From assembly GCA_963920665.1 (NCBI GenBank), contig OY987266.1, positions 12,777,001-12,841,000 on the forward strand: 64,000 nt of DNA, in the 5' to 3' direction. This document shows, one piece after another, positions 60,826 to 64,000 of the stretch. How positions within the stretch are numbered: the first letter of the stretch is position 1; each line of letters opens with the position of its first letter. The notes below the pieces were generated by a model. It searched no databases and was not told where the DNA came from. It was given only the letters and a program-made list of their open reading frames with translations. This DNA comes from Straminergon stramineum. Lineage: Eukaryota > Streptophyta > Bryopsida > Hypnales > Calliergonaceae. A program made the translations under genes and the position numbers.

Positions 60826-62284
60826 TTAAAAGGGGGGAAGGGGGCATTTTCCTCCCTATTTTTTTCATTTGGATGTTCAATTTGTATTTCCTTAGGGAAT
60901 TTTTCATGTAGTTGTTGAATGTGTGAAGAAGGGATTAATAGAAATGCTTTGATAGCCTTATTTCATTTCATTTTTTTTATTGACTGCTAATATTAATTCT
61001 AAAAATCTTCAAGGGAATTGCCAATTGTGAAATCCTTCTTGAATATTTCATGCACACACAAAAATTGTTTATTAATAATTTCAAAATCATATGCAATTTC
61101 TAGTTTAATGTAATGAAAATGTAGGATTCGTATTTTGATAACATGGAATTGCCTACATTGTGCTTGTACACAATGTTTTATGAGTTAGTAGTAGACCCAA
61201 TCTTATTTAGGTGAATCAATACAAAATAGATATTAGGAAAGAAGAAAGAAATGTAAGAGGGTCATTATTTCTTTAAGTACCTATGAAATGAGTGAATCCA
61301 AAAATCACATGTGTACATATTTAGATAGAAACTTAAAAAAGTGAATATATATTTCATATGTGTCACACAATACAAAATTGGAAAAGGGCATGACGTGGTC
61401 ACTGTGTGAATATTCTATTGGATGCTATATAATTGTAGGTAGTTCATAATAGTGAAGCCAAAATTTTAGGTACCTTTATAATGCTAAATTCTATTAGATT
61501 GTATGTGCAACTAACCAGAACATATAGAAGTACACCTAGTCAACATTCATAGGGTGGTGTGTTGGGCCACTTGGGCCACCTATGTTGTCATGAGTCCTTG
61601 CTTCCACAACTAGGTCTTTGTCTAATCCTAAATGAAGTCTTCGAGCACTAGATTGGGTTCTTGTTGCTCGCCCATCTTCCTCCAATATGGCTTGTAGGAT
61701 TTATGATGCAATTCTTGAAGAGTCTAACGTGTTGACTGTTGATGAAGTGTGTTGCTCGAGCAAATAGTCCATCCCATCATTCTTAAAACTTTCTCTCTAC
61801 TCTAATTCTGATATCTGCAATAGCACTTGAGGGTCAGGCATCTCTAATTTGTCATCCTCAATGATACAAACTCTGTTATCATCAATGATTTGGAATCCAT
61901 CAACCCCTCAAAACAATTGTTTAAGATGGGGTCTAAATTTGAATTTTTGATGGGCCTCATCCCAATGTCGATTGAGGCATTGAAGCATTGGAAGAAAAAA
62001 ATTATTTTTCCTTTATTGAACTTGTCCTTCATTGGGATTGATTTATGGCACACCCTTTCCAATTCATCAGGATTGTTCTCCCAACCCCATTCAGTGGAGA
62101 GCGCCGGCTTCTGTAGAGAGTGGATGTTGTGTCGCCAGCTCGACACCAAGTTTGTTCCCCATTTATAATTCGTCTAGGAAGTTGGACAAACTTCTTGGAT
62201 ATATTTAGAAGTCATTTGGCACCCTTAAAAATGCATGGACGTAGCAATTTAGCACTTCAAAGCAATTAAAATCAAAGTGTCATT

Positions 62285-62600
62285 TTATCCTTGCAATCTT
62301 TCGTCCACACCCTGTCTTTTGTCCATGCCCTTACAATCTTCCATCTACGCCCTGTCTTCCATCCACGCCCCTATGATCTTCCATCCGTGCCCTATCTTCC
62401 ATCCATGCCCCTACTAATCTATGTCCACGCCTTGTCTTTTGTCTACGTCCACGCCCTGTCTTCCATCTGCGCCCCTATTGATCTACGTCCAGGCCCCTAC
62501 TAATCTACGTCCATGCCTTGTCTTCCATCCACCCCCCTACCGATCTACATCCACGCCCCATCAATGTCCATGCCCCAACTGACTTCTGTTCGCGCCCAGC
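62285..62600 (+). repeat. Right subterminal GC-rich array of the hAT-like element
   Basis: Roughly twenty variants of CGTCCACGCCC, CATCCATGCCC or CATCTACGCCC, separated by CTGTCTTC or CTACTAATCTA spacers, fill this stretch in a higher-order pattern. They are the inverse of the left array. The apparent plus-strand frames (residues such as FHPRP, FVHAL) are products of the repeat and not genes. Confidence 0.8.
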
Positions 62601-62766
62601 GTCTACGTTGGCAACCAGGTGGTGGCAAGGTAAATCCACGTCACTTTTTTTTACCTTACCAGTAAGTCAACTATGTGTTGACCACATCGGACGGGCAAGA
62701 GCCTCTACCATACGAGCGAATCAGACAGATGGATAGGTGGTCCGTCCATCCAATGTGACAACCCTG

Positions 62767-64000
62767 TACAACATGGCATATGGTGGATGGGAGGATGGGA
62801 AAAATATCCGATTGTCTTTTTAATAGAATCAGCCCATGCAAACGTGTTGGTGGGTGGACCCAACCATACTTGCCTCATACAGAAGTTCAAGATCATGGTA
62901 ACATGGTATTCAAGATCATTGTCCTCAAACATATCATAGTAATACTAGTGAAAAGAGACCCCTCATGAAAAAAAAGTATCTTTTGCACAACTTAGAGAAA
63001 GATTTGTGCATCAAAATATATTGAAACTAAGAGAAAATTTTGAGCAAGGCTATACATCTATTGGTTTAGCTTGGAAGTATGAAATAAAGTCATAGTTCTA
63101 ATCACCCCATTGTACTATAGAGCTACTCATTAGTTGATTTTTGCTCAAATCCAAACATTTCGAGAAGATAACCATCTCCTTGATTGAAGAAGGGAAAGAA
63201 TAATCAAATGACACTAGTAATTGTTAATACAACTGACAATGTGCCCATTTAACCAAAAAAAGAATGAAAAACTGCATCTACGCAATCCAAAGCCAAAATT
63301 GAGGGAGTTGCCTCACCTATACCTATGGCCACAAAATAAACACTTAGTTAGTTTTTGGTCGTATGTGAGGTGTCTACAGCAGTACTCAAATTGTTATCCT
63401 TGTCACAACAAAGGCAAGAGAAAGTCATAAAATTTTGCTTGAATTTTTTAGCTAATGATACTATCCTCTCTCAACATGTTCTCATGAACAATGTATGATC
63501 TAGAAACCATGTTTGCCATTGGTGTTGGAGTTGCGTCCTTGCACTATAGCTACTTGAAAACACTACACTACCTAGTAAGTTGAGTTACCCCCTCCACTTG
63601 TATCCACAGGAGACAAATCGCCATACTTTGAGTGAGGAATGAGCTCTCAGTGTATAGGAGGTGTATGCAATTAGGTACCATAGTGTATAAAAAGTGTTGT
63701 TAGCATAAGCTTTTGAATAATGAAGACCGTTAATGATAGTAGTGCTTGTATAGATGGGAACCGTGGTCCAATTGGTTATTTAATATTCATTGCATTATTT
63801 AGTGCTGCCACCAAACCTGTAAATCAATTGCCTAATAATTGTGACCATGCTTATGTAATAATTGAGTAAGTAACTCCTCTGGAGTAACCACCGTACATTG
63901 TGGCCATTGTGGCTAATGTGATATTCATGGCGTTTTAAGAGCTCATGGTGTAAGAGTATTAATTTATAGTTGTGCAATGCTACCATATCCAATATGAAAA
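62767..64000. other. AT-rich intergenic sequence
   Basis: No gene is seen. The part around 63260-63440 is a diverged relative of 54780-54960. The window ends without a recognisable feature. Confidence 0.4.

Larger units (their letters stand above)
57783..62766. mobile_element. hAT-like element, 4984 bp, with 8-bp target duplication
   Basis: The terminal inverted repeat is CAGGGTTGTCACATCGGATG on the left and the inverse of CAGGGTTGTCACATTGGATG on the right, 19 of 20 matching. The flanking octamers are CACAGCAT (57775-57782) and TACAACAT (62767-62774). Their two differences are both transitions, as expected of a decayed 8-bp duplication. CAGGG-type tips and 8-bp duplications are hAT hallmarks. 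Both subterminal regions carry GC-rich repeat arrays in inverse orientation. No intact transposase frame exists inside, so the element is non-autonomous or decayed. It carries a pair of 200-bp direct repeats and another TTAA-bounded element. Confidence 0.8.

Noticed and set aside
62291..62736. Plus-strand frames with FVHAL- and FHPRP-like repeats, resembling a repetitive protein
   Set aside because: They are translations of the subterminal motif array of the hAT-like element. The frame changes along the array and there is no independent coding signal.

Overview
The window is plant nuclear DNA from a large, AT-rich, transposon-filled genome. It holds one gene I can reconstruct in full. That gene is a minus-strand fatty acid 2-hydroxylase (FAH) of six exons spanning 41633-47154, giving 280 residues, with a 3.6-kb last intron. 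The protein type, the introns and the CACTA-, hAT- and Tourist-like elements all point to a land plant. The long repeat-filled intron suits a non-angiosperm such as a fern, bryophyte or gymnosperm, but the species cannot be fixed from the sequence alone. No LTR retrotransposon, tRNA, rRNA or CRISPR array was recognised.

Layout. 1-5 kb: sparse, with two GC-richer blocks and one Tourist-like MITE. 5-7.7 kb: a block of about six diverged copies of a roughly 250-bp repeat, split by a TTAA-flanked element. 7.9-10 kb: a second TTAA-flanked element carrying a 1.5-kb insertion and a nested MITE. 11-13 kb: a dispersed repeat and a 400-bp foldback. 13.8-17.4 kb: an element with long inverted arms, abutted by a 128-bp CACTA-like hairpin. 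18.8-21.7 kb: a second CACTA-like foldback and an element containing a 180-bp tandem repeat. 27.4-34.5 kb: a dense cluster in which five TTAA-bounded segments lie end to end, each sharing one TTAA with the next, followed directly by a CACTA-like element. 41.6-47.2 kb: the FAH gene. 51.3-54.1 kb: a GC-richer stretch with exon-like minus-strand pieces that I could not assign. 57.8-62.8 kb: a 5-kb hAT-like element with subterminal GC-rich repeat arrays.

The most distinctive signal is a repeat family whose copies begin near CCCCTAAAGGAC, end with its inverse, and are bounded by TTAA on both sides. I count about a dozen copies from 0.22 to 2.5 kb. That architecture is the one expected of piggyBac-type non-autonomous elements, which to my knowledge are poorly documented in land plants. 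No transposase was seen.

The FAH enzyme would sit in the ER membrane and hydroxylate the very-long-chain fatty acids of sphingolipids. The rest of the window is transposon-derived sequence around and inside this gene. Single-base boundaries of old elements are approximate unless a target duplication is quoted.
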